A stretch of DNA of 64,000 nucleotides from Candidatus Microthrix parvicella Bio17-1 (GTDB lineage: Bacteria; Actinomycetota; Acidimicrobiia; Acidimicrobiales; Microtrichaceae): assembly GCF_000299415.1 (NCBI RefSeq), contig NZ_AMPG01000002.1, positions 868,001 to 932,000 of the forward strand, given 5' to 3'. Positions 24,834-33,084 of this stretch are shown here, piece by piece. How positions within the stretch are numbered: the first letter of the stretch is position 1; each line of letters starts with the position of its first letter. Under the pieces are notes generated by a model. That model searched no databases, had not been told where the DNA came from, and saw only the letters and a list, made by a program, of their open reading frames with translations. The position numbers and the translations under genes were made by a program.

Positions 24834-25270
24834 AGTGCGCCCGTGTTGTTGGGGACACCCCAATGAACGTCCAGCAACGACCCTTCAGCCAGCTTCAGGC
24901 GGTCTGGGACGCTTGGATGCAACTCGAGGGTGACCGGTGGTGGCCACGACCAACGGCCGACCCGGCCCGGGGACAACAGCTCAACCCGCTGCACACGCAG
25001 TGCCCCAGGCCGGCCGCGTGTCGTTCCGCGGTGGGTGACACCGGCGGTCAACACTGCGATCGGGCTCGCCAAACCAACGGTGTGCACTTGCGGGGTTCGC
25101 CCCAGCCACAGGGCCGCCGGAAGATCGCCGACCGGATCGTCATCCTCATCATCGCCACCAGCATCGTCACAGCCGAGCAGACCGGGATGGGCATGCAGCC
25201 CCCTGGCCCGCCCCACCGGTCCCCCGGCCCGGCGAAACAACAGCGAGGTTCCCAGCTCGGTGGTCACCAC
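24830..25270 (-). CDS. DUF192 (UPF0127) family protein
   Basis: 146 aa from GTG 25270 (a second GTG follows at 25267). The pattern fits DUF192: an N-terminal block with GRARGLHAHPGLLG, then ALWLGRTPQVHTVGLASPIAV (compare the VHTFGM.FPIDVAFLD core; quoted in pieces as PQVHTVGLASPIAV), VELLSPGRVG, and the closing VTLELHPSVPDRLKLAEGS. An acidic insert (GDDEDDD) lies in the first half. DUF192 proteins are small beta-barrel-like proteins of unclear function, often secreted, but no signal peptide is seen here. It sits 52 nt after ychF on the same strand and is coupled to the RsmI-like gene. Confidence 0.6.
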   Translation of the reverse strand: MVTTELGTSLLFRRAGGPVGRARGLHAHPGLLGCDDAGGDDEDDDPVGDLPAALWLGRTPQVHTVGLASPIAVLTAGVTHRGTTRGRPGALRVQRVELLSPGRVGRWSWPPPVTLELHPSVPDRLKLAEGSLLDVHWGVPNNTGAL

Positions 25271-25322
25271 GCCATCGGGTCGGGCCACGTCCGGGCATCC
25301 CCCGCCTGGCGGCACCGTTTGC

Positions 25323-26399
25323 CTAGACGTTGAAGCGGAACTCCATGACATCACCGTCCACCACCTTGTAGTCCTTGCCCTCGATGCGCAGCGTGCCCTC
25401 GTCGCGGGCCTTCGACCACGAACCGGCCTCCAACAGCACGTCCCAACCAATCGTTTCCGCTCGGATGAACCCACGCTCAAAATCGGTGTGAATCACGCCT
25501 GCCGTCTGCGGCGCGGTGAAGCCCTCTCGAAACGTCCATGCCCGGCTTTCCTTCTCGCCCGTGGTGAAGAAGGTACGGAGGCCAAGCAGTTGGTAGGCGG
25601 TATGCAGGAAGGTGGGAAGCGCTCCTTCCCCCAGCCCGAGGGCCTCGAGCATCTCGGTGCGATCCTCGGGGTCCAGCATGGCCGCTTCGGCCTCGAGCTG
25701 GATCGACAATCCGATCACCGGCGCCGTGTCTCCCAGCAACGCTCGCACGCCGGCCAGATACGTGTCCGGTTCGTCCAACTGATCCTCGCCAAGGTTCACC
25801 AACGCGATGACCGGTTTGGAGGTCAGGAGCTGCTCGGCCTTGAGCAGCGCCATCGTGTCCTCGTCCAGGCCCGCACGCCAGACGGGCGTTCCGCCGCCGA
25901 GTACATCGATGGCCGCCTCCATCGCCGCCACCTCGGGTGCCTGGGCGGGGTTCGACCGGGCCGCCTTCCGGCGTTTGTCGATGTGCTTCTCCAGCGCCTC
26001 AAGATCAGCCGTGATCAACTCGAGCTCCAGGATCTCCAGTTGCTCGGCCGGGTCGGACGATCCGGGCACGTCGGTATCTTCAAAAGCCCGCAGCACGAAC
26101 ACCACCGCGTCCACCTCTCGGATGTGTGCCAGAAACCTGTTGCCAAGCCCCTCGCCCTGCGACGCACCCTTCACCAGCCCCGCGATGTCGACAAACTGCA
26201 CGGCGGTTGGCACCACGTTCTTGCTCTGGCTCATTTCCGCCAGCGCGTCCAGGCGGCTGTCGAGCACCTTCGCGACGCCGACGTTGGGGTCAACGGTGGC
26301 GAACGCGTATGGCGCTGCGAGGGCGCCACCACCCGCGAGGGCGTTGTACAACGATGACTTCCCGGCGTTGGGCAGTCCGACGAATCCGAAGCGTTCCAT
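25323..26399 (-). CDS. ychF: Redox-regulated ATPase YchF (Obg-like)
   Basis: 358 aa, standard length (about 363). A TRAFAC-class P-loop protein that hydrolyses ATP rather than GTP and associates with ribosomes. G1 GLPNAGKSS is near residue 8, G3 is DIAGLVKGA, and the G4 region reads VNLGED rather than NKxD, the family's adaptation to ATP. The coiled-coil insert lies at about 130-190 and the C-terminal TGS domain ends in EGKDYKVVDGDVMEFRFNV (VVDGDVMEFRFNV is the landmark). ATG 26399 gives the canonical MERFGFVGLPN start. Housekeeping gene. Confidence 0.97.
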   Translation of the reverse strand: MERFGFVGLPNAGKSSLYNALAGGGALAAPYAFATVDPNVGVAKVLDSRLDALAEMSQSKNVVPTAVQFVDIAGLVKGASQGEGLGNRFLAHIREVDAVVFVLRAFEDTDVPGSSDPAEQLEILELELITADLEALEKHIDKRRKAARSNPAQAPEVAAMEAAIDVLGGGTPVWRAGLDEDTMALLKAEQLLTSKPVIALVNLGEDQLDEPDTYLAGVRALLGDTAPVIGLSIQLEAEAAMLDPEDRTEMLEALGLGEGALPTFLHTAYQLLGLRTFFTTGEKESRAWTFREGFTAPQTAGVIHTDFERGFIRAETIGWDVLLEAGSWSKARDEGTLRIEGKDYKVVDGDVMEFRFNV

Positions 26400-26481
26400 G
26401 AGGTGCGGCAGCCTACCGGAGCCATGCAAGCGGGCCGACGGGCAGCGCGACCCGCCCGGTTGACCACGCCGAACGACCGTC

Positions 26482-27519
26482 TTACAGCACGTCGAAGTCC
26501 AACAGTTCGAAGCTGTCGAAGCGCAGGTCGCTGGTGCCGATTCGCCGGGGCACCGTCTTGAAACACAGGTGCAGCGGCGACGGCAGGAAGCGTTGGGGCA
26601 CGGTGGCGCCAACGACGCTCACGTCGGAGTTCAGCCCCACGTGGAGGGCCAACGGCGTGCGATGGTGGGCGCACACCTCTCCCACCATCGACGGCGTCAA
26701 CCGCGTCTTGGCCAGCCCATCGGCCTTCCGTCGCCCGCTGCGCACCAGCACCTTCATCAGCACCGCCACCTTCGCCCCGCGCCATGTCGTGGTGGTCGAT
26801 ACGGCCACCAGGTCGTCGGCGACATGCAGGGTGTAGGTGCTCAGCGGGCTGGCCAGGCGCCATCGGACGACGTCCAGATGCCACCACAACCGCACCCCTC
26901 GGCGCGGCGCCAGGTCGGTGTCGGCAAAGAACTCGTCCAGGCGGTCGCTGCTCAGCAGCAGTTCGTCAACCGTGTGGTGGCTGAAGGACGCCCGCTTCCA
27001 CGGGGCGGGGCTGAGCACCTTGGTCGGCAGTTCCGCCTCGGTCACCACCCCGAATGCCGCCAGGGCCTCGCGGGACTGGTCGTTCATCACCCCGTAAATA
27101 CCCGCCTGGTCGAAACCTTCGATCATCAGCCAGGCCTGCATGCACATGCGAAGGAAGGCCCCCTCGCGCCGCGCCCCGGGGATGGACCCCACGTTGGCGA
27201 TCAGCCACATGTCCACCGTGCCATCCACCGTGCGCAGCCGACGCGGCGAGCCCGCCAGGTGGCTGATCGCCTCCGACCGACGTCGTGTGAGCGTGCTGAA
27301 GGTCTCCCCAAACGGGCACTGCGTGTAGTACCACCGCAGATAGTCCAGAGTGTCGAAACGTGGCACCTCGAATGCCGCGCTCAGCAACCGACGAATCTCT
27401 TCGAGGTGCTCCTCCCGGGTGCATGGCACCGACTCGGTGACCTCCTCGCCGTCGTGCACCACCTCATCAACGTCGCGCCACCAGCCGGGCGATACCCGTA
27501 ACGGGCCCGCCTCGATCAT
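26482..27519 (-). CDS. GNAT-fold-like hypothetical protein
   Basis: 345 aa. The middle part (GTVDMWLIANVGSIPGARREG, FLRMCMQAWLMIEGFDQAGIYGVMND, here in shorter pieces: ANVGSIPGARREG, GIYGVMND) has the look of a GNAT acetyltransferase core: a central beta strand, a basic turn for CoA phosphate, a helix, then the next strand. The C-terminal half resembles a second, degenerate copy of the fold. No clean RxxGxG/A loop is seen. 82 nt upstream of ychF on the same strand, so possibly co-transcribed. Function unknown. Confidence 0.55.
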   Translation of the reverse strand: MIEAGPLRVSPGWWRDVDEVVHDGEEVTESVPCTREEHLEEIRRLLSAAFEVPRFDTLDYLRWYYTQCPFGETFSTLTRRRSEAISHLAGSPRRLRTVDGTVDMWLIANVGSIPGARREGAFLRMCMQAWLMIEGFDQAGIYGVMNDQSREALAAFGVVTEAELPTKVLSPAPWKRASFSHHTVDELLLSSDRLDEFFADTDLAPRRGVRLWWHLDVVRWRLASPLSTYTLHVADDLVAVSTTTTWRGAKVAVLMKVLVRSGRRKADGLAKTRLTPSMVGEVCAHHRTPLALHVGLNSDVSVVGATVPQRFLPSPLHLCFKTVPRRIGTSDLRFDSFELLDFDVL

Positions 27520-27645
27520 CGACCGACCCAGCGTTGTTCCCAGAAGGAGGCACCCACCGGATCAACGTTACCGGGAGGGTCCTGCAGCCCGCGGTCGTTG
27601 GCCCCACAGCTTGGGGGCGCGGCCCGGGGGCGATACCCTTGCATC

Positions 27646-27732
27646 ATGTCGCAGCGCACCCAACGCAAGAAGAAGAACGCCCGCAAGAAGAAGGCCAACC
27701 ACGGCCGCAAGCCCAACCTGGGCCGCAACTGA
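27646..27732 (+). CDS. 50S ribosomal protein bL37 (28-aa basic peptide)
   Basis: A 28-aa open frame: Lys/Arg-rich, with the block KKKANHGRKPNLGRN at the C-terminus. From memory, the bL37 peptide found in mycobacterial 50S structures ends in a near-identical KANHGKRPN block; that protein is 24 aa. It would bind 23S rRNA at the ribosome surface. ATG at 27646 with no clear ribosome site; GATACC at 27632-27637 could be a -10 that makes the message nearly leaderless. A strong terminator follows at 27781, supporting a real single-gene unit. Such short genes are usually missed. Confidence 0.8.
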   Translation: MSQRTQRKKKNARKKKANHGRKPNLGRN

Positions 27733-27780
27733 CCGGCGGCGGGCTTGTCGGCCCGCCCGGTTTGAGCCAACTACCTTGGC

Positions 27781-27805
27781 AAAAGCGCTCTCCGGAGCGC
27801 TTTTT
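27781..27805 (+). terminator. Bidirectional intrinsic terminator
   Basis: Stem GCGCTC (27785-27790), loop TCCG, stem GAGCGC (27795-27800), flanked by AAAA on the left and TTTTT on the right, giving up to 10 paired bases. The A-run makes it work on the minus strand too. It lies between convergent bL37 (+) and the HNH gene (-) and can end both. Confidence 0.88.
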
Positions 27806-27811
27806 GCGCGT

Positions 27812-28957
27812 TCAGGGTGTTCCTCGTTCCCGGGTTGGCGCCGGTCCTGACCCACGCAGGCCCGACCGTACATGCCGGGCTCGATGACAAGCCGCACACC
27901 GAAGCTGCAGTTCGTCAACGTACGTGTGCCCGCTGATCGCAAACTCCGGCACATGATCGAACTCCAGCAGATCGTGACCACCGCAGTCCACGCAACGACG
28001 GTCGCGTTCGGTGACCACCCGCTTTTGACGAGTGGTCGGGTGCCGTTGGCGACCCGATGCATTCACCGGCGTGCCGGCCGCGTCATGGATCAGTGCCCGC
28101 ACGAAACCACCTGACAACGCACCGATAACGGCCGACTGAGAGATCGGGCTGCCGTCGTCCAACGTTGCCCCGTCGCCACGCACGTGGAGGACCACCTCGG
28201 CGACCAGGTCCGCTCCACCGCCGCACAACACGCTGACCAACGCATCAACCCGTTGCTGCGCCAGGGTCGGGAAAGGCGCGGTGCCCCCCAGGTCGTCCTC
28301 AATGAACTCGGGGTCGGAGACATGAGCTGCGTCACGATCTCCTCTCGACCGTCGGTGCCGCATCACCGCCGCATCGATCAGTGCCATCACCCCACCGGCC
28401 ACGTCCGCCGGCAGCCGAAGCGTGCCGGTGGTCAGGCCATCGGGCTCGACCCGCCACGGCAGACCCCGTGTTTCGCGGTGCCGCTCATCACGAACGTCCT
28501 CCGGTTCGTGGGCCCGCGACCAGGCCGCCACCGCCGACCCCAACGCACCGGCGGAGACGGATCGAGCCAACCCCACCAGTTCGCTCTCCGTCTCCGGCGT
28601 CGCCGTGCGCACCAGCATCCGCACCTTCGCGTACGACAGGGTGCGGTCGCTCAAGGCCGCATCAAGGACCGGCAGCCCTCGCAGCGCGCGACCGACGGCG
28701 ATCCACTCTCGGGCCGTTCGCAGCGCCACATCCAGACGCTCGCTCATCCATTGGGCAGCCGAGGAACAACCCGCAACGGACCATTCGACGGTGCCGGCAA
28801 ATTCGGCGGCCAGGCGGACCACCTGGTGATGGCTGTCCGATGCCCGCCAGCCCATCTCCACCAGCCGATCCCCCAACCCAACGGGCTCGACCGCAGACGG
28901 ACTGACAAGTCTTAGGTTGGGACCGTGCATCGCGTCCTGAACGAGTTGAAGTGCCAT
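27812..28957 (-). CDS. DUF222/HNH endonuclease domain protein
   Basis: 381 aa; ATG 28957 with ribosome site GGGGAGG a few bases upstream. Residues about 30-260 are the helical DUF222 region, and the C-terminus is an HNH nuclease: CVDCGGHDLLEFDHVPEF...LRCAACHRARH (zinc cysteines CxxC twice; HNH His in FDHVPEF). This 13E12-like family is strongly expanded in actinobacteria and sometimes mobile. The role is unknown; repair, defence or mobile-element nuclease are all possible. A C-terminal disordered tail follows. No repeats flank it here. Confidence 0.85.
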   Translation of the reverse strand: MALQLVQDAMHGPNLRLVSPSAVEPVGLGDRLVEMGWRASDSHHQVVRLAAEFAGTVEWSVAGCSSAAQWMSERLDVALRTAREWIAVGRALRGLPVLDAALSDRTLSYAKVRMLVRTATPETESELVGLARSVSAGALGSAVAAWSRAHEPEDVRDERHRETRGLPWRVEPDGLTTGTLRLPADVAGGVMALIDAAVMRHRRSRGDRDAAHVSDPEFIEDDLGGTAPFPTLAQQRVDALVSVLCGGGADLVAEVVLHVRGDGATLDDGSPISQSAVIGALSGGFVRALIHDAAGTPVNASGRQRHPTTRQKRVVTERDRRCVDCGGHDLLEFDHVPEFAISGHTYVDELQLRCAACHRARHVRSGLRGSGPAPTRERGTP

Positions 28958-29149
28958 GGCCGTGCCTCCCCCCGCCAGCGACGCAGCGCCTACAACGGAG
29001 TCGATGTGAGTTTGAGAGGACGGCCCGATCCGAGGCTGACGACGGCGCCCACACGACCGGTGACGGCCCTGGGCGATTTGTACTGCGAAAGGTGGGGTCA
29101 CCGTAACGACGGGCAGGGACAACGAACGTCGTGGACGATGTGGGAGTCG

Positions 29150-29155
29150 TATAGT
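29150..29155 (+). promoter_or_regulatory. Possible -10 box (TATAGT) for the DinB-like gene
   Basis: TATAGT lies 51 nt before the ATG at 29206, in the 248-bp divergent gap with the HNH gene. The -35 region is weak. AGAGGAG just before the ATG is a good ribosome site. Confidence 0.4.
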
Positions 29156-29205
29156 GTCCCCCACCGGGGGCAACCGGTCACCGCGCAAGCCAGAGGAGAT
29201 TTTCG

Positions 29206-29760
29206 ATGGACCCACAGGTACTCAACCATGCCCAGCAGGTGGCCGCCGACGTGATGTCCAACGTTTCGTCAGAGCAGTTGGATCTGCCCACGCCATGTGA
29301 CAACTGGAACGTCGGGCAACTGATCGACCATCTGGTTGGCGCCCAGCACTGGGCCGCCTCGGGCATTCGAGGATCCGAGATGCGCGATGCCGCCGGTGCG
29401 TCCCAGGGCGACTTCAACGGCGCGTTCCAGGCAGCCGCCCAGGACGCGCTCGATGCGTTCAGCGAAGACGGCGCCATGGAGCGCACGGTCAACCCCGGGT
29501 TCGGCGACATGCCGGCCACGGGGCTGCTCGGCCTGGCCGTCACCGACACCATCTGCCACGCATGGGATCTGGCCACCGCCACCGGTCAAAACAACGACCT
29601 GGCACCAGAACTGTCGGCTCAGGCTCTCGTCGGCGCCCGCCATACCATCCAACCGGCATTCCGCACCGAGGACGGCTCGCTGTTCGGCCCAGAGCAGCAC
29701 GCCCCCGCTGGTGCGAACAACGCCACGCAACTGGCGGCCTTCCTCGGGCGCAAGGTATAA
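29206..29760 (+). CDS. TIGR03086 family (DinB/mycothiol-dependent-type) protein
   Basis: 184 aa four-helix metal-binding protein. LDLPTPCDNWNVGQLIDHLVGAQHW is the family's first signature (PTPC.W.V..L..H), and LLGLAVTDTICHAWDLATATGQ is the second; the three metal ligands are His in IDHLVG, and Asp and His of TDTICHAWDLA (short pieces quoted). Members use or resemble enzymes using mycothiol, the actinobacterial thiol. Clear ribosome site AGAGGAG. Convergent with the sugar importer, 44 nt apart. Substrate unknown. Confidence 0.87.
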   Translation: MDPQVLNHAQQVAADVMSNVSSEQLDLPTPCDNWNVGQLIDHLVGAQHWAASGIRGSEMRDAAGASQGDFNGAFQAAAQDALDAFSEDGAMERTVNPGFGDMPATGLLGLAVTDTICHAWDLATATGQNNDLAPELSAQALVGARHTIQPAFRTEDGSLFGPEQHAPAGANNATQLAAFLGRKV

Positions 29761-29804
29761 CAGCCGCCGGCCCTCACGGGGTCGGTCGCCTCACGCGCTG
29801 CGCG

Positions 29805-31250
29805 CTACCCGTAGTACTGCTTGAGGTCGGCGTTGACCTGTGCGTTCGCCTTCTCCAGCGCCGCTTTGGGCGTGGTGCCGGAGCGGGCAGTCGACTCGAG
29901 CGCGGTCTGCATGGCGCTGACGTATTCGGGGTAGGGGCCGATCAGTGGTCCGGGCCGCTTGGGGTCGATCAACGACAGTTGGTCGTACCCCACCTTCAAG
30001 AGCTGTCCCGCCCGATCTTCTGCCCAGAACTTCTGGATGCGGGGGTCCTTGGCAACGTCGCCGATGACCGGAAGGTATGACCCGACGAGGTGCCAGGTGA
30101 CCACCTGCTCGGGTTGGGCCATGAAGCCGAGGTACCGGGCGGCCGCTGCCTGCTGTGCCTTGGGCACGCGGTTGGAGATGCCAAAGTAACCACCCGAGAC
30201 GCGCACCTGGCCAGGCTCGCTGAGCCCTGGGAACGGCACCGCTGCGGGGTCCAATCCTGCGGTATCCACCGAGGACGCATCCTGGCCACCGGTGTCGAGG
30301 TTGCCTCCGAGAAATGCTTTGATGGAGGTGGACGCGGTCGAGGTCTCGATCAGCATCGACGACTTCTCCTGGGCCACGTTGAGGTACTGGTTGATCTGAC
30401 CGGGCGTATCGGAGATGGGGTCGGCCAGGCCGTCGGCCACCATGTCCTGCACCCACTGCAGCGACTCGATGGCCGCAGGGTTGACCAGGTTGGCCGCCTT
30501 GGCCGGGCCCGACCGCCCATTGTCCGGAGTGACGATGTCCTCGCCGGCGCCGTTCACCCAGCAGGTGAAGAACCACGGCTCAAGCTTCAGAGCCAGGGGT
30601 TTCTCGATACCCGACTTCTTGAGGGCCTCCGCCGCCGTGCGCACCTCGGCAAGGGTCTTGGGTGCCTTGTTGACATCCAGGCCGGCTTTCCTGAAATGAG
30701 TGCGGTTGTAGAACAGGATCGGTCCGGAGATGTTGACGTAACCCGGGTAGAAGACACCATCGATCGTGTAGTAGCTGCGAACCGCAGGCTGTACCGCGTC
30801 GATGTCGAAGCCCACCTCCTCGGCGCAGGACTGAGCCGGAAACAGCGTTCCGGTATCGACCACGGTTTGGATGGTGGTGTCCTCCAAGAACACCACCGCT
30901 GGAACGCCGGTGCCGCTCGCCGCCGCGGCGGTGTACTTGCGGAGCACCTCGTCGTAATCGGCTCCCTGGTTTTGCAGGGTCACCTTCACTTTGTCCTGGC
31001 TGTCGTTGAACGACTTGGTGATCTGTTCGAGGGCCTTGCCCGGCTCGGCACCCAGGGCGTGCCAGACGACGATGTTGGTGACCCCGGTGGCCTTGTCCAA
31101 CGCTGCCATCGGGCAGGCGGGCAGATTGTCGGCCGCCACCGGTTCGCCACCCTGGGCCTCGATGGTGGGGGGCGGTCCGCATGCAACCGTCACCCCCGCC
31201 AACAATGCCGCTCCCAGCAGACCGGCTCGTGCTTTGCGGAACATGATCAT
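29805..31250 (-). CDS. Carbohydrate ABC transporter substrate-binding lipoprotein (UgpB-like)
   Basis: 481 aa family-1 extracellular solute-binding protein. Start ATG 31250 in an ATGA overlap with the permease (another ATG 6 nt later is possible). Signal peptide with lipobox GVTVACG. Landmarks are VTNIVVWHALG, ITKSFNDSQDKVKVTLQNQG (in pieces), VPAVVFLEDTTIQ and FYPGYVNISGPILFYN, all as in UgpB, and a C-terminal helical segment. UgpB binds glycerol-3-phosphate or its diesters; the substrate here cannot be read from sequence and could be another sugar or polyol. Last gene of the four-gene importer operon. Confidence 0.88.
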   Translation of the reverse strand: MIMFRKARAGLLGAALLAGVTVACGPPPTIEAQGGEPVAADNLPACPMAALDKATGVTNIVVWHALGAEPGKALEQITKSFNDSQDKVKVTLQNQGADYDEVLRKYTAAAASGTGVPAVVFLEDTTIQTVVDTGTLFPAQSCAEEVGFDIDAVQPAVRSYYTIDGVFYPGYVNISGPILFYNRTHFRKAGLDVNKAPKTLAEVRTAAEALKKSGIEKPLALKLEPWFFTCWVNGAGEDIVTPDNGRSGPAKAANLVNPAAIESLQWVQDMVADGLADPISDTPGQINQYLNVAQEKSSMLIETSTASTSIKAFLGGNLDTGGQDASSVDTAGLDPAAVPFPGLSEPGQVRVSGGYFGISNRVPKAQQAAAARYLGFMAQPEQVVTWHLVGSYLPVIGDVAKDPRIQKFWAEDRAGQLLKVGYDQLSLIDPKRPGPLIGPYPEYVSAMQTALESTARSGTTPKAALEKANAQVNADLKQYYG

Positions 31251-32146
31251 CCCTTCACCGCGCCGGCGGTCAGACCACGAACGATCGCCCGTTGGAACAC
31301 GATCAGCAGGGCGAAGATGGGTACGGCGGCCAGCACGGCGCCGGCCACCCCCACGTTCAGTTGCTGAACGTTCTGCGCGGCCAGCCGTTTGAGGGCGATC
31401 TGCAGCGTCTGGTGGTTCTCCTGTTCGGTGACGACCCGGGGCCAGAGGTATTGGTTCCACGATGCCAGGAACGCCAGCAGGCCGACGGATGCAACCACGG
31501 GAGCGGTCAGCGGAACCGCAATTCGGGTCATAAACCTGAAGTGGCCGTAACCGTCGAGGAACGCCGCCTCACGCAACTCGTTCGGGATACCCAGGAATCC
31601 TTGTCGCAACAGGAACGTGCCCAGCGCCGACGCAAGGAATGGGGCCACCAGGCCCTGCAGCGTGTCGATCCAGCCCCACTGGCGGATCGTCAACGAGTTG
31701 GCCACGAAGGTCACCTCGAGGGGCAGCATCAGGGTGGCGACGAACAGGATGAACAGCAGCCGCTTGAGGGGAAACCGCAGGAACACGAAGGCGTAGGCGG
31801 CCAGCACGGCCGTGATCACCTGGGTCACGGTGATGACCACCGACATGGCGAAGCTCCAGAACGTTGCCACCGACAGGTTGCCGCCGTTCCAGGCTCGGCT
31901 GAACACGTCCCACTCGGCGTCGACCGGCCACGGTGGGTTGCCGGCCCTGGCGTAGGCGGCCGGATCGGACAACGCCCGCATCAACGACATGTACAGCGGG
32001 TACAGGATCACCAGCGCCAACACGGTCAGCAGCAGGTACCAGCCCGCCTTCTTCAACTGCGCAGTGACAGGTGGGGCCTCGACGATCGGTTGATCCGAGC
32101 CCCGACGATCGTCGGTCATCACCGCGCTGGTGGTCGCATCAGTCAC
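31247..32146 (-). CDS. Carbohydrate ABC transporter permease (MalG/UgpE-like)
   Basis: 299 aa from GTG 32146, overlapping the preceding permease by 8 nt. Six membrane helices. The EAA loop that docks on the ATPase reads REAAFLDGYGHFRFMTRIAVP. It forms a heterodimeric pore with the gene at 32139. The N-terminal tail of about 35 residues is longer than usual and polar. No damage seen. Confidence 0.9.
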   Translation of the reverse strand: MTDATTSAVMTDDRRGSDQPIVEAPPVTAQLKKAGWYLLLTVLALVILYPLYMSLMRALSDPAAYARAGNPPWPVDAEWDVFSRAWNGGNLSVATFWSFAMSVVITVTQVITAVLAAYAFVFLRFPLKRLLFILFVATLMLPLEVTFVANSLTIRQWGWIDTLQGLVAPFLASALGTFLLRQGFLGIPNELREAAFLDGYGHFRFMTRIAVPLTAPVVASVGLLAFLASWNQYLWPRVVTEQENHQTLQIALKRLAAQNVQQLNVGVAGAVLAAVPIFALLIVFQRAIVRGLTAGAVKG

Positions 32147-33044
32147 GGTTCATCCCCCGTTCAAGCAGCACAAACTGTCCCAGTCCCACGACCAAGGTGA
32201 TGAGAAACAGGCCGACCGCCATGACCGAGCCGGTGGTGATGTTGGTGGGGTCGAGCTTCTGGGCGATCGTGTACACCAGGGTCGACGTGCTGCCCTCCGG
32301 ACCGCCGCCGGTGATGATGTCGGGGAGCGCAAACTCCTGCATGCCGAAGATGGTGAGCGCCACCACCAGAAACGTCAGCACCGGCTTGAGCGCGGGCACC
32401 GTCACCTTGAAAAATCGGCCGATGGCGCCGTAGCCATCGATCATGGCGGCCTCGGTCAACTCGTCGGGCACCGCCTGAAGCCCGGCGAGCACGATCACGA
32501 AGCTGAGGCCGAGGTTCTTCCAAACAGCCACCAACGCCAGGGCCGGCAACGCCGTGGACGGATTGGACAGCCAGTCAACCTTGAACACACCCACCGCCGG
32601 GTTGATCAGCCCGAAAAACAGCACGGCGGCGACCGCCACCGACGTGGCGATCGTCGAGGTGAAGATCGTCTGGTAGATCTTGATCCCCTTCAGGCGACGA
32701 TGCGCTGCGACGGCCAGCAGCGTGCCCAGGATCAGGCCGGCGGGAACGGTCAGCAGCACAAACTGCACCGAGATCCAGAGGGCGTCAAGGAACTCAGAGG
32801 AGGTCAGCACGTCGACGTAGTGACTGAACCCCACGTTCTGGTAGGTCGCGCCTCGCTGGCGACTTTCGTAGAAGCCCCACGACACCAGCCGGGCGAACGG
32901 GAAGTAGAAGAAGACACCAAAGATCACCAGCGACGGGGCCAGAAACGCGAACGCCAGGCCCGTCTCCTTCAGGTCGTATCCGAAGACACGGCGACCGTGG
33001 ACGCCGCTGCTCGCTGCGGCATCGGCGCCGGGCAACACTCCCAT
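32139..33044 (-). CDS. Carbohydrate ABC transporter permease (MalF/UgpA-like)
   Basis: 301 aa, six membrane helices. EAA loop: TEAAMIDGYGAIGRFFKVTVP. FAFLAPSLVIFGVFFYFPF marks the first helix of this permease class, and GGPEGSTSTLVYTIAQK is the usual block before the last helix. ATG 33044, 40 nt after the ATPase gene. Partner of the gene at 31247. Confidence 0.9.
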   Translation of the reverse strand: MGVLPGADAAASSGVHGRRVFGYDLKETGLAFAFLAPSLVIFGVFFYFPFARLVSWGFYESRQRGATYQNVGFSHYVDVLTSSEFLDALWISVQFVLLTVPAGLILGTLLAVAAHRRLKGIKIYQTIFTSTIATSVAVAAVLFFGLINPAVGVFKVDWLSNPSTALPALALVAVWKNLGLSFVIVLAGLQAVPDELTEAAMIDGYGAIGRFFKVTVPALKPVLTFLVVALTIFGMQEFALPDIITGGGPEGSTSTLVYTIAQKLDPTNITTGSVMAVGLFLITLVVGLGQFVLLERGMNRD

Positions 33045-33084
33045 CAGCGCCCACCTCCAACACAGCCCGACGTCACCCGCCGGA

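Noticed and set aside
24930-26357. 475-codon plus-strand frame across DUF192 and ychF
   Set aside because: Opposes ychF, which is certain, and has no recognisable domain.
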